Shown here: positions 43,501 to 50,956 of the stretch, in pieces
How positions within the stretch are numbered: position 1 is the first letter of the stretch
Layout: each line of letters begins with the position of its first letter
NCBI RefSeq assembly: GCF_015546965.1
Contig: NZ_JADMUF010000007.1
Span: 62,001 to 126,000, forward strand
Origin: Collinsella aerofaciens
GTDB lineage: Bacteria > Actinomycetota > Coriobacteriia > Coriobacteriales > Coriobacteriaceae
DNA length: 64,000 nt
Reading direction: 5' to 3'
Translations under genes and position numbers: made by a program
The notes under the pieces: model-generated
What the model was told of the DNA's origin: nothing
Database searches by the model: none
The model's input: the letters and a program-made list of their open reading frames with translations, nothing else

Positions 43501-44076
43501 GCGGGCACGGGTCAGGTGCTCGTCCATCGATTTAATCTTTTTGAGCGCACGCTCCTTGCGGCGCTTGTGCTTGGAGATGCCTGCGGCCTCCTCAATGAGG
43601 GCGCGACGCTCCTCGGGGCGGCTCTGCAAAATGGCATCGAGCTTGCCCTGGCTAATGATGGAATGCGTATCCTTGCCCAGGCCCGAATCGTGCAGGATGT
43701 CCTGAATGTCCATCAGGCGGCATGGACTCGAGTTGATGAGGTACTCGCTTTCGCCCGAGCGGTACATACGACGGGTGATAGCGACCTCGTCAAAGTCGAC
43801 GGGCAGCATATGGTCCGAGTTATCGAGCACCAGCGTGACCTCGGCTACACCCACCGGCTTGCGCGCCGACGAGCCCGAGAAGATGACGTCTTCCATGGCC
43901 TGGCCGCGCAGCTGCTTGGCGCTCTGCTCGCCCAGGACCCACAGAATCGAGTCGGAGATGTTCGATTTTCCCGAGCCGTTGGGACCGACGATGACGGTCA
44001 GGCCCGGCTCAAACGTCATATGAGCGCGGTCGGCAAACGACTTGAACCCTTTGAGCGTGAGGGACTTGAGATACAC
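40540..44076 (-). CDS. smc: Chromosome segregation protein SMC
   Basis: Condensin ATPase of 1178 residues. The N-terminal head has Walker A GPNGSGKS (31-38). Two long coiled-coil arms enclose a hinge (about 505-680, GRLGDVLEAPRELEGLVEQLLAGDIDALL onwards). The C-terminal head has the signature LMSGGEKSLTALALLFA and Walker B FYVLDEVEAALDD. The kleisin partners ScpA and ScpB are not in the window. It is coupled to ftsY and sits 10 nt after rnc. Confidence 0.97.
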   Translation of the reverse strand: MYLKSLTLKGFKSFADRAHMTFEPGLTVIVGPNGSGKSNISDSILWVLGEQSAKQLRGQAMEDVIFSGSSARKPVGVAEVTLVLDNSDHMLPVDFDEVAITRRMYRSGESEYLINSSPCRLMDIQDILHDSGLGKDTHSIISQGKLDAILQSRPEERRALIEEAAGISKHKRRKERALKKIKSMDEHLTRARDINKEIARQLRPLERQVDRARKYKELSSRANELTQMLAVDELRSLQSQWNDLESRSKEGAAELELAQYRLGEKERELEKLQVMLEEKGLFVGDLGEQRRHMQDVVGRINSDMRLLEEKGHNMVSRLSDMRGQISSSEHQRRRVVEELEDARAQLEEVTGAHMQAQEDVDAAGPAAAELHERRVALDARISQLTREQRDVQCVADNAALELAKVKDSLSNAEVEDNMYASRLEQIDEQLEEVTASLDSRRNRAEELEGALDQARQAQSDAREATEVARAALKDLRNRESEARNKLSEVRSELASQKKLDARMADSSPLVSRLVGALGDDVSGRLGDVLEAPRELEGLVEQLLAGDIDALLFDNAAALERAGRAALDQKKASGEALLVARSVSGSAVAEGAAGNRLVDRLSVRAGYGPVVEALLGGYYVVDDLAAALTAPVVDGVTYVTPDGARVSCGGLVRVGLDAGEASGALERKRRIRELEGLEPDLAAVFEHVSDQVVEANAAVEGARAAEGDAAGEIARLEGERRSLLSEIGRLEQSANNAEVDRVRISKRREQAAEAVRAARPRVDELTRSRDEARAQASDLGLQIAEANDELDCVRRDDSEAAGKLADAKVRLAQTSERLRSLKGRVPDLEHRLEGIDRRIRGTRQASRSLELLRLRVDPMHERYSALLERASDWAARLRDQASLEEADSASLKKTIEDAKAEVSRAKERVDAATATQNEFKVARGKLEVQVEAAIKAITADGTTVLEEALMLPAPTDRDAAERELNQLVRQINNLGPVNQVAMEEYEQLKRRADYIEEQLADLESARKALTKITVAIDRKMRKAFLVTFEKVDANFREIFAMLFPGGQAHLEMTDPEHPAETGIEVVAQPRGKRITKMMLMSGGEKSLTALALLFAVYRTRTVPFYVLDEVEAALDDANLSKLIGALDVLRSDTQLLVISHQRRTMEDADVLYGVSMQADGVSRVVSQKLDRETGKVVNA

Positions 44077-44086
44077 GGCTCCTCGC

Positions 44087-44812
44087 TTAAACAGGCTTCT
44101 TGTTGAGAATCACGCCGTTGGTGGTGTAACCCATGCGATCAAGCGCCTCGAGCGCAGCGGCACCCTCGGCCTCCTTCTTGGAGGAACCGGTGCCGCGGCC
44201 CTGGCGAATACCGTCGATGAGTACCACAGCGGTAAAGGTGGGCGCATGCGCGGGGCCCTCGGAGCCGACCAGCTTATACGCAGGAGGCTCGTGGCCGTCG
44301 GCCTGCACGCACTCCTGCAAGAACGACTTAGGGTTCGCGGGATGCTCGGCACGCTCGGAAGCCAGGTGCGGCTTGAGTGTACGGTGGATAAACTCCGCCG
44401 CCGCATCCCAGCCGGCATCCAGGTACAGGGCGCCCACGAGCGACTCGTAGACGTTCTCGAGCGCCGAGTGCAGACCGCGCGCGCCCGTGCCGGTCTCGGA
44501 GGCACCAAAGATGATGATGTCGTCGATGCCCAGCTCATGGGACACCTCGGACAGCGTGGCGCCCGAGACGAGCGACACCTTCAGGCGCGTAAGCTTGCCC
44601 TCGTCAAACTCCGGATAGGACTCAAAGAGCGAGCGGGCAACCACGGCGCCCAAAATGGAATCGCCCAAAAACTCAAGGCGCTCATAACTCGCCGAGACGG
44701 GCTGACCTTCCACGGCAGAAGGGTGCGTGAGCGCCGCGCGCAGCAGCACCTTGTTATTGAACTCGTGGCCCAGGATTTCCTGGGCGCGCGCGAGTCGTTG
44801 AGATAAAGCCAA
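44087..44812 (-). CDS. rnc: Ribonuclease III
   Basis: Double-strand-specific endoribonuclease for rRNA and mRNA processing. 241 residues: the nuclease signature ERLEFLGDSILG (44-55) with its acidic residues, a second acidic site in ENVYESLVGALYLDAGWD, and a C-terminal double-stranded RNA-binding domain (NPKSFLQECVQADGHEPPAYKLV...KKEAEGAAALEAL). It lies between acpP and smc, as in Gram-positive genomes. Confidence 0.96.
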   Translation of the reverse strand: MALSQRLARAQEILGHEFNNKVLLRAALTHPSAVEGQPVSASYERLEFLGDSILGAVVARSLFESYPEFDEGKLTRLKVSLVSGATLSEVSHELGIDDIIIFGASETGTGARGLHSALENVYESLVGALYLDAGWDAAAEFIHRTLKPHLASERAEHPANPKSFLQECVQADGHEPPAYKLVGSEGPAHAPTFTAVVLIDGIRQGRGTGSSKKEAEGAAALEALDRMGYTTNGVILNKKPV

Positions 44813-44815
44813 GAC

Positions 44816-45058
44816 TTAGGCCTCCTTGGCGTTTTCAATAGCGTCGACAGCGTCGGCGACAGAGTTGAGCGACAGCAGGGTCTCGTCATCGATCTCGAGG
44901 TCGAACTCGTCCTCGATGGCCGTCACCAGCTGCAGACGCTCGAGCGAATCGGCATCGAGATCGTCAAAGGTAGTCTCGTCGCTAATGTCGGCGACATCGA
45001 CGCCCAGAACGTCAGCGGCGACTTCGGCGATCTTATCGAAGATTTCGGAGCGGTCCAT
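44816..45058 (-). CDS. acpP: Acyl carrier protein
   Basis: 80-residue carrier of fatty-acyl chains during fatty acid and phospholipid synthesis. The phosphopantetheine attachment serine is S38 in DLDADSLERLQL. The protein is acidic and four-helical, as usual. It lies 3 nt before rnc, and plsX is 124 nt upstream. That intergenic gap (45059-45182) shows no clear terminator. Confidence 0.96.
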   Translation of the reverse strand: MDRSEIFDKIAEVAADVLGVDVADISDETTFDDLDADSLERLQLVTAIEDEFDLEIDDETLLSLNSVADAVDAIENAKEA

Positions 45059-45182
45059 AGCGCTTCCTCTCGTATTGCGTGAACATCAACGAGCTGGCGC
45101 CGCAAGCGCAGCGCCAAGACACGGTTTTGATTCTACCCCACGACGAAGGCCGCGAGGCACATAACAGCGCTCTAACTCGCTC

Positions 45183-46202
45183 CTACAAAACGATGCCGTC
45201 CATAGAGTTGGCGACGTTCTCGACCAGCCCGGCGCGCACGGCCTCCGCCGCGGCGAGCGTACCGTTTTTGACGGCCTCGACCGAGGTGGCACCGTGGCCG
45301 ATCAGGACCACGCCACGCAGGCCCAGCAGAATGGCGCCGCCCTTAGCATCGCCCGAAAGCTTTGCCTTGATCTCGCGCATCTGCTTTTTGATGAGCAACG
45401 CGGCGATCTTGGTGCCCAGCGAAGCCATAAAGGCACCCTTGAGCTCTTGCAGCAAAAACTTAGCGGCGCCCTCGGTTGCCTTGAGCGCGATGTTACCCGA
45501 CATGCCATCGGCAACGACGACGTCAAAGTTACCCGAGGTCAGGTCGGTACCCTCGCAGTTGCCCACAAAGCCGGGAACGGCGGCCTTCATGGCAGGGAAG
45601 CACGCCTTGGTAAAGTTGGAGCCCTTCTCATCCTCGGTGCCGTTGCCGAGCAAACCGACGCGGGGATGCTCAATGCCCAGGACGACGCGCGCATAGGCGC
45701 TACCCATCTGGGCAAAACGCACCATGTCGTCGACCTCGACATCGGGGTTGGCGCCCATGTCGCACAGGACCGTCAGGCCGCCGGCGCGGTTGGGCAATGC
45801 ATTGGTGAGGCACGGACGCACCGGCTGCTTCTTGCCCTCGGCCTGATACCTAAACGGCGTCACGTAGGCGGTAGCGGCAGCAGTCATCGCGCCGGTGGAG
45901 CCGGCGGAGAAGAACGCATCCGCGTTACCCTTCTTAATAGCACGGCAGGCAAGCACGATCGAGGATTTGCGCTTGGTCATCACGGCTCGAATGGGATCGT
46001 CATCCATGGCGATGACATCGGGCGCCTCCAAGGCCTCAACGCGAGCGTGAGCCGCGGCAAAGGGGTTCACGATCTCTGCGGGACCGACGGCCAAGACCTC
46101 GATATCGGGATCCGCCGCAAGCGCCGCCTCGATACCGTCGAGGACAACCTGAGGCTTCTCGTCTCCACCAACAACGTCTACACAAACGCGAACGTTACTC
46201 AT
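45183..46202 (-). CDS. plsX: Phosphate acyltransferase PlsX
   Basis: Makes acyl-phosphate from acyl-ACP for phospholipid synthesis. 339 residues with the family segments RVCVDVVGGDEKPQVVLDGI, GSTGAMTAAATAYV, VLCDMGANPDVEVDDMVRFAQMGSAYA, GLLGNGTEDEKGS and DVVVADGMSGNIALKATEG. Start 46202 has AAGGAG 7 nt upstream. A Rho-independent terminator ends only 5 nt before that site, so expression should need read-through or regulation of it. Confidence 0.95.
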   Translation of the reverse strand: MSNVRVCVDVVGGDEKPQVVLDGIEAALAADPDIEVLAVGPAEIVNPFAAAHARVEALEAPDVIAMDDDPIRAVMTKRKSSIVLACRAIKKGNADAFFSAGSTGAMTAAATAYVTPFRYQAEGKKQPVRPCLTNALPNRAGGLTVLCDMGANPDVEVDDMVRFAQMGSAYARVVLGIEHPRVGLLGNGTEDEKGSNFTKACFPAMKAAVPGFVGNCEGTDLTSGNFDVVVADGMSGNIALKATEGAAKFLLQELKGAFMASLGTKIAALLIKKQMREIKAKLSGDAKGGAILLGLRGVVLIGHGATSVEAVKNGTLAAAEAVRAGLVENVANSMDGIVL

Positions 46203-46219
46203 ATACATGCTCCTTATAC

Positions 46220-46249
46220 AAAAATGGCCGACTCATTGAGCCGGCCATT
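46220..46249 (-). terminator. Terminator or attenuator between rpmF and plsX
   Basis: AATGGCCG (46223-46230) pairs with CGGCCATT (46242-46249), with an inner CTC-ATT-GAG extension. Five Ts follow on the minus strand (46220-46224), directly before the plsX ribosome binding site at 46210-46215. Confidence 0.8.
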
Positions 46250-46252
46250 GTG

Positions 46253-46266
46253 GTTCCAGTTGGAAC
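46253..46266. repeat. Short palindrome upstream of the plsX attenuator
   Basis: GTTCCA-GT-TGGAAC is a perfect dyad between the rpmF stop and the plsX attenuator. It may be an operator or an alternative RNA stem; nothing decides between these. Confidence 0.35.
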
Positions 46267-46289
46267 GGCATCGCATCCAGAGTATACAG

Positions 46290-46469
46290 TTACTCGGTAA
46301 CGATAACCTCGCGGTCCTTGTAGAAACCGCAGCTGGGGCACACGTGGTGCGGGAGCTTGACAGCGCCGCAACGGGGGCACGTGGACTGAGCCGCAGCCGA
46401 GATCTTCATGTTGGCGGAACGGCGGGTGTGAGTGCGGATACGACCCTGCTTTTGTTTAGGTACGGGCAT
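46290..46469 (-). CDS. rpmF: 50S ribosomal protein L32
   Basis: 59-residue zinc-ribbon ribosomal protein, reading MPVPKQKQGRIRTHTRRSAN at its start. Four zinc-ligand cysteines are C31, C34, C44 and C47 (CPRCG and CPSCG). GGAAGG lies 5 nt upstream of the ATG. It is located between the DUF177 (YceD) gene and plsX, the conserved yceD-rpmF-plsX order. This is the C+ (zinc-binding) form, which in other bacteria can be replaced under zinc limitation. Confidence 0.96.
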   Translation of the reverse strand: MPVPKQKQGRIRTHTRRSANMKISAAAQSTCPRCGAVKLPHHVCPSCGFYKDREVIVTE

Positions 46470-46533
46470 AGTGACCTTCCTTATGAACTATCCAGTGTGG
46501 CGATTACGCGCAAGTAGCGATACTACCACAGTT

Positions 46534-47088
46534 TTACTCGTCAAGCTTGAGATTCTTCAATGCTGCAAATGGATTTTCCGTGGCAGCGGCCCATTCGGCC
46601 TCTGCCTGAGCGGCGCAATCGCATTGCTCGACGTTGAGATTAATGCCGCAGGTGGGGCATAGGCCGCGACAATCGGGCTTGCACAGGACAACGAACGGCG
46701 TGTCCATGACGACCGCGTCGTTGATGGGCTCACCCAGATCGACGATGCGATTCTCGCCCAGCAACTCGTAGCCGTCTTCGTAGGCCTCGGGATCCTCGGG
46801 CTCGTTAAAGAGATAGAACTCCTCGATCTCGCCTGCGATATCAAACGAGGCGGGCTCCAAGCAGCGGTCGCACTCGCCGGTGGCGTGGGCGCGGACCATG
46901 CCCGAGAGCAGAACGCCGGTGCCGGCATTGGTAAAGACCACATCGTAATCAATGCCGTCCTGCAGCTGGTACTCCTTCTCGCCCACCGTATAGGTGGCGA
47001 CATCGACCTTGCCGGTCAGCGGATACGAGTCTCCGGGAAACTCGAGCTGTTCGGAAAGATCGACGGTAACGCTCGGGAACTCAGCCAT
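46534..47088 (-). CDS. yceD: DUF177 / YceD family protein
   Basis: 184-residue protein of the YceD (DUF177) family, implicated in 23S rRNA accumulation and always near rpmF. Two cysteine pairs are seen: ATGECDRCLEPASFDI, and CKPDCRGLCPTCGINLNVEQCDC near the end, a zinc-ribbon-like set. The start at 47088 overlaps the preceding stop by 1 nt (TAATG). Confidence 0.9.
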   Translation of the reverse strand: MAEFPSVTVDLSEQLEFPGDSYPLTGKVDVATYTVGEKEYQLQDGIDYDVVFTNAGTGVLLSGMVRAHATGECDRCLEPASFDIAGEIEEFYLFNEPEDPEAYEDGYELLGENRIVDLGEPINDAVVMDTPFVVLCKPDCRGLCPTCGINLNVEQCDCAAQAEAEWAAATENPFAALKNLKLDE

Positions 47089-47585
47089 TACCACTGACCA
47101 TTCTGCTGGGCGGCACCCTCGTTGAGCTGCTGACGGCAACGGGTGACGGTGCCGGTCAGGCTCTTGAGGTTCTCCTCGAGGTGCGTAAAGACCTGCTCGG
47201 CGTAGTCCTCGGCGGCATAGCGCGTCTCGCGCTCATACTGCTGGGCACGGTCGCGGATATCGTCGGCCTGCTGCTGCGCTAAGCGGACGATCTCTTGCTC
47301 ACCGGCAATGGTGAGGGCCTGCTGCTGAGCATCGGCGATGATGGAATCGGCCTGAGCGGCGGCGGAAGCCATAAGCTCCTCGCGCTCCTTGAGGATACGG
47401 CGGGACTTCTGCCATTCCTCGGGATAGCTCATGCGGATCTCGTCGAGGATGTTAAAGAAGACGTCGGCGTCGATAACCTTCATCTGGGCGTTCTTGCCGA
47501 ACGGCGTCTTAGCCTCTTCGATGAGCCCCTCGAGCTCGTCGACAAGACTCACGATCCTGTCGCCAGGAAAATTCTCGCCCGGCAT
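47088..47585 (-). CDS. DivIVA/AtpF-like coiled-coil protein
   Basis: 165-residue mostly helical protein, function not recognised. The N-terminal part (DRIVSLVDELEGLIEEAKTPFGKNAQMKVIDADVFFNILDEIRMSYPEEW) recurs in actinobacterial proteins annotated as DivIVA-like or ATPase. Residues 60-145 are a long coiled coil rich in Ala, Gln and Arg. Location between coaD and yceD is typical for these proteins in Actinobacteria. AAAGGAG 5 nt upstream sets ATG 47585. A role in polar or septal organisation is speculation. Confidence 0.75.
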   Translation of the reverse strand: MPGENFPGDRIVSLVDELEGLIEEAKTPFGKNAQMKVIDADVFFNILDEIRMSYPEEWQKSRRILKEREELMASAAAQADSIIADAQQQALTIAGEQEIVRLAQQQADDIRDRAQQYERETRYAAEDYAEQVFTHLEENLKSLTGTVTRCRQQLNEGAAQQNGQW

Positions 47586-47653
47586 CCGGTCTCCTTTCAT
47601 AGGTAACATATCATCGTGTTAGTTTACCACATGCCACCAGGCATTAAAAAACG

Positions 47654-48151
47654 TCACGAAAAGCGATGTTTGAGCGCCTTGACCACATTAGACGGAACAA
47701 AATTAGAGACGTCGCTACCGAGCGAGGCAATCTGGCGAACCACCGAGCTCGAGATATAGCCGTACTGCGGCGCACTCATGACAAAGATGGACTCCAACTC
47801 GTTATCCAGGCGGTAGTTGAGGTCGGCCTGCTGCAGCTCGTACTCAAAGTCGGTCATGGCACGCAGGCCCTTGACCACGGCTCCTGCTCCCTGTTCGCGG
47901 GCAAAGTCGACCAAGAGCCCGGTGAAGGGCAGCACCTCGACGCCGTCAATATCGCCGAGCGCCTCACGTGCCAGCGCCACGCGCTCGTCGAGCATAAACG
48001 TGGTGCCGACGCCGTTTTTTCCCTGCGACTCGGCAACGGCCACGATCACGCTGGGAAAGATGCGACGGGCGCGGCGGATGACGTCGATATGGCCAAACGT
48101 GATGGGATCGAAGGTGCCCGGGACGATTACGCGGTTAATGGTGTCACTCAT
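47654..48151 (-). CDS. coaD: Phosphopantetheine adenylyltransferase
   Basis: Fourth step of CoA biosynthesis: 4'-phosphopantetheine plus ATP to dephospho-CoA. 165 residues with the nucleotidyltransferase motif GTFDPITFGH (12-21), KGLRAMTDFEYELQQADLN and the ISSSVVRQIA segment (ISSTxxR type). GGAGG 6 nt upstream supports 48151; it overlaps rsmD by 8 nt. The rsmD-coaD pair is widely conserved. Confidence 0.96.
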   Translation of the reverse strand: MSDTINRVIVPGTFDPITFGHIDVIRRARRIFPSVIVAVAESQGKNGVGTTFMLDERVALAREALGDIDGVEVLPFTGLLVDFAREQGAGAVVKGLRAMTDFEYELQQADLNYRLDNELESIFVMSAPQYGYISSSVVRQIASLGSDVSNFVPSNVVKALKHRFS

Positions 48152-48773
48152 GGGAATCCTCCGTGGGTGCGTCGCTATCGTTGCCATCATCCTCGCCGTT
48201 GCCAACCCAGCGCAGCAAGTCAACCGAGGTTATGCCGTAACGCTTCTCGCGCACGGTCTCAAAGCCTGCCGGATGCGCACCCGCGTCGGCGGCAGCGTGC
48301 TCAAAGAGCGCGTAAGCGCCCTGCGCCAGCAAGCCTTGCTGAGCCAGGTTCTGCAGCAGCTCCTCGACCGGCTCGGCGCCAAAAGCATAGGGCGGGTCGA
48401 GCAGGACCAGGTCAAAGGGACCGCCCGGCACGCGGCCGCGCGAAGCGCTTGCCAGCACGTCACCCGTCACCACGCGCCAACGCGCACGGTCACGGCAGAG
48501 TGACTCGATATTCTTGGTAATGAGCCGCGCGGCATTCCGATCGATCTCAAACGTCGTGAGCGAGCGGGCACCGCGCGAGAGCATCTCAATGCCCAAGGCG
48601 CCGGAGCCGCCAAAGGCGTCCAGCACGCGGACCTCGTCCAGATCGAAGTCGAATGCCGACATGACCATAGATGCGCACGCCTCGCGCACGCGATCGGTCG
48701 TGGGGCGGGTGACATCGCGACCACGGGGCTCCTCGATCTTACGACCGCGCCATTCGCCGCCGATGATTCTCAT
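48144..48773 (-). CDS. rsmD: 16S rRNA (guanine(966)-N(2))-methyltransferase RsmD
   Basis: Methylates G966 of 16S rRNA. 209 residues: MRIIGGEWRGRKIEEP opening and RPTTDRVREACASM. The SAM motif is VLDAFGGSGALGIEMLSRGA (50-69) and the catalytic DPPY is at 126-129. The C-terminal tail is acidic. It overlaps recG by 4 nt and coaD by 8 nt. Confidence 0.95.
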   Translation of the reverse strand: MRIIGGEWRGRKIEEPRGRDVTRPTTDRVREACASMVMSAFDFDLDEVRVLDAFGGSGALGIEMLSRGARSLTTFEIDRNAARLITKNIESLCRDRARWRVVTGDVLASASRGRVPGGPFDLVLLDPPYAFGAEPVEELLQNLAQQGLLAQGAYALFEHAAADAGAHPAGFETVREKRYGITSVDLLRWVGNGEDDGNDSDAPTEDSHE

Positions 48774-50947
48774 CCTCCGCTGACCTCCTTAAAGATGTGT
48801 CGATACCGCATGGCGACCGCATCGCGTAGAGGGCGCGTCGCCACGGAGTCAAGGTTGCAAGCATACCGCAAGAGCTCGACCGCGTCCAAATGGGCCCACT
48901 CGATCAATTTCTCGTCGGCATCGAGGTCAACAAAGCGCAAGGTCACGCCGCCATGCTGGCGGTAACCCAGGATTTCGCCCTCGTGGCGCAGACGCAGGTC
49001 CATCTGGGCGAGCGTAAAGCCGTCCGTGGTCTTCTCGAGCGACTGGAGGCGGTCTTGTGCCGCCGACGCGCCGCCATTGCCCTTGGAGTGCGTCATAACC
49101 AGGCACGTGCCCGACACGCTGCCGCGGCCTACACGCCCGCGCAGCTGGTGCAAGGCCGCCAAACCAAAGCGCTCGCCATTCTCGATAACCATGACGGTGG
49201 CGTTGGGCACGTCAACGCCCACCTCGACCACCGTGGTCGAGACGAGCACATCGATCTCGCCACGCTTGAAGGCATCGATGACCCGGTCCTTCTCCCCCGC
49301 CGACATGCGGCCGTGAAGACGCTCGATGGTAAGCCCCGGCAACGCAAGGCGCAGTCGGTCGAGCTCGGTTGCCGTATCGTGCAGCGGCACAGGCACGGTC
49401 ACGCGGCCCTCGTCGTCGCGAGCGATGCCGGGTACGTCTTCGAGCTCATCGGCCGAATCGCTCGGCTCCACGAGCGGACAGATCACGTAGGCTTGCTGCC
49501 CCTTTTCGTGTGCCTCGCGAATGGCGCCATAGGCCAGGTCGCGACTCGACTCGGTGAGGACGCGCGTCGTCACGCCGGCACCCGGAACGGGACGATGGCG
49601 GATGATGCTCGTATCCAGGTCGCCGTAAACCGATAGCGCCAGCGTGCGCGGGATCGGCGTGGCAGTCATGACCAGCAAGTCGGCACCCGGGCCTTTTGCG
49701 CGTAGGGCGTTACGCTGGCCCACTCCAAAGCGGTGCTGCTCGTCGATCACCACAAGCGACAAATGCTTGAACGTGACGTTCTCCGAAAGCACCGCATGGG
49801 TACCAAAGAGCACGTCGAGCTCGCCAGACTGGAGCCGCGCATGAATCTGTTCACGCTCGGCCGCCGGCGTGGCTCCCGTCAAGAGCGCCCAGGTCATACC
49901 AGCCTGCGAGAGCAGAGGGCCGGTCTTATCGGCATATTGACGCGCCAGCACGCCCGTGGGCGCCATAACGCAGGCCTGAGTGCCGCTATCGGCCGCGACC
50001 GCCAGTGCGCAGGCGGCAACGGCGGTCTTACCGGTACCGACGTCGCCCAGCAGCAGACGGTTCATCACGCGACCGCCATCGCACATGTCATGCAGGATGT
50101 CTTGAAATGCAGCCTCCTGCTCATCGCTCAGCGAAAACGGCAGGGCCTGTTTAAGCGCAGTCAAATGCTCGCCCGCGGCATGCGCATAAGGCACCACGTC
50201 AACCATACCGCCATCGTTGCGCAGACGCAGCGCGAGCTGCAAGTAGAGACACTCCTCGTAGGCAAGACGCCGGCGCGCGATGTCGCGCTCGGCCATGCTC
50301 GAGGGAAAGTGGATCGAGCGCAGCGCACGGGCATTGCTCATGAGCTTCCGCTTTGCGCGCAGCGGCGCGGGAATGGGATCGAACGGATTGGCGACCACTT
50401 CGAGCGCACCGCTCACGATACGGCGCATCCATGCCTGGCTCACGCCGTCACTTACATAGTGGACCGGCAAAATGGTACCCGCGGCGCGCCCGTCCTCGAG
50501 CTTTTCAAAGTGGGGCGAGGCCATCTGCTTAAAACCGTAGGCAAACTCGACCTTGCCCATCACGGCCAGGCGGTCGCCCTGCTTAAGCTGTTGGGCAATC
50601 CAAGGCTGACGGAAAAAGGCAACCTGCAGCACGCCCGTCTCGTCCACGAGCGAGACCTCAGTCACCTGCATACGCGGGCGGGGCTGCTTTTGGACAATAC
50701 GATCGACCGTGGCGATGATGGTGCACACGGTACCGATGGGCGCCATCTCGATGGACCACGAGCGAGTGAAGTCCAGGTAGCGATGAGGGATATGGAGAAG
50801 GAGGTCCCCCACCGTCCGGATTCCCAGACGGCGAAGGGCCTCCTCACGTTTACCCGAAACATATTTGAGTCGCGCGATATCCTCGTCGAGCGCATTGCTC
50901 TGGGCAAAGCGCTCCGAGACGCGCGGCACGGAGCACAGCTCGGACAT
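48770..50947 (-). CDS. recG: ATP-dependent DNA helicase RecG
   Basis: Branch-migration helicase that regresses stalled forks. 725 residues: N-terminal wedge OB domain (about 60-200), then superfamily 2 motor with LLGDVGTGKTAVA (motif I), DEQHRFGVGQR (motif II), MTATPIPRTLALSVYGDLD (motif III) and, later, TTVVEVGVDVPNATVMVIENGERFGLAALHQLRGRVGRG. It sits between fakA and rsmD, the standard asp23-fakA-recG-rsmD-coaD order of Gram-positive bacteria. Confidence 0.96.
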   Translation of the reverse strand: MSELCSVPRVSERFAQSNALDEDIARLKYVSGKREEALRRLGIRTVGDLLLHIPHRYLDFTRSWSIEMAPIGTVCTIIATVDRIVQKQPRPRMQVTEVSLVDETGVLQVAFFRQPWIAQQLKQGDRLAVMGKVEFAYGFKQMASPHFEKLEDGRAAGTILPVHYVSDGVSQAWMRRIVSGALEVVANPFDPIPAPLRAKRKLMSNARALRSIHFPSSMAERDIARRRLAYEECLYLQLALRLRNDGGMVDVVPYAHAAGEHLTALKQALPFSLSDEQEAAFQDILHDMCDGGRVMNRLLLGDVGTGKTAVAACALAVAADSGTQACVMAPTGVLARQYADKTGPLLSQAGMTWALLTGATPAAEREQIHARLQSGELDVLFGTHAVLSENVTFKHLSLVVIDEQHRFGVGQRNALRAKGPGADLLVMTATPIPRTLALSVYGDLDTSIIRHRPVPGAGVTTRVLTESSRDLAYGAIREAHEKGQQAYVICPLVEPSDSADELEDVPGIARDDEGRVTVPVPLHDTATELDRLRLALPGLTIERLHGRMSAGEKDRVIDAFKRGEIDVLVSTTVVEVGVDVPNATVMVIENGERFGLAALHQLRGRVGRGSVSGTCLVMTHSKGNGGASAAQDRLQSLEKTTDGFTLAQMDLRLRHEGEILGYRQHGGVTLRFVDLDADEKLIEWAHLDAVELLRYACNLDSVATRPLRDAVAMRYRHIFKEVSGG

Positions 50948-50956
50948 GGGCAGAGC

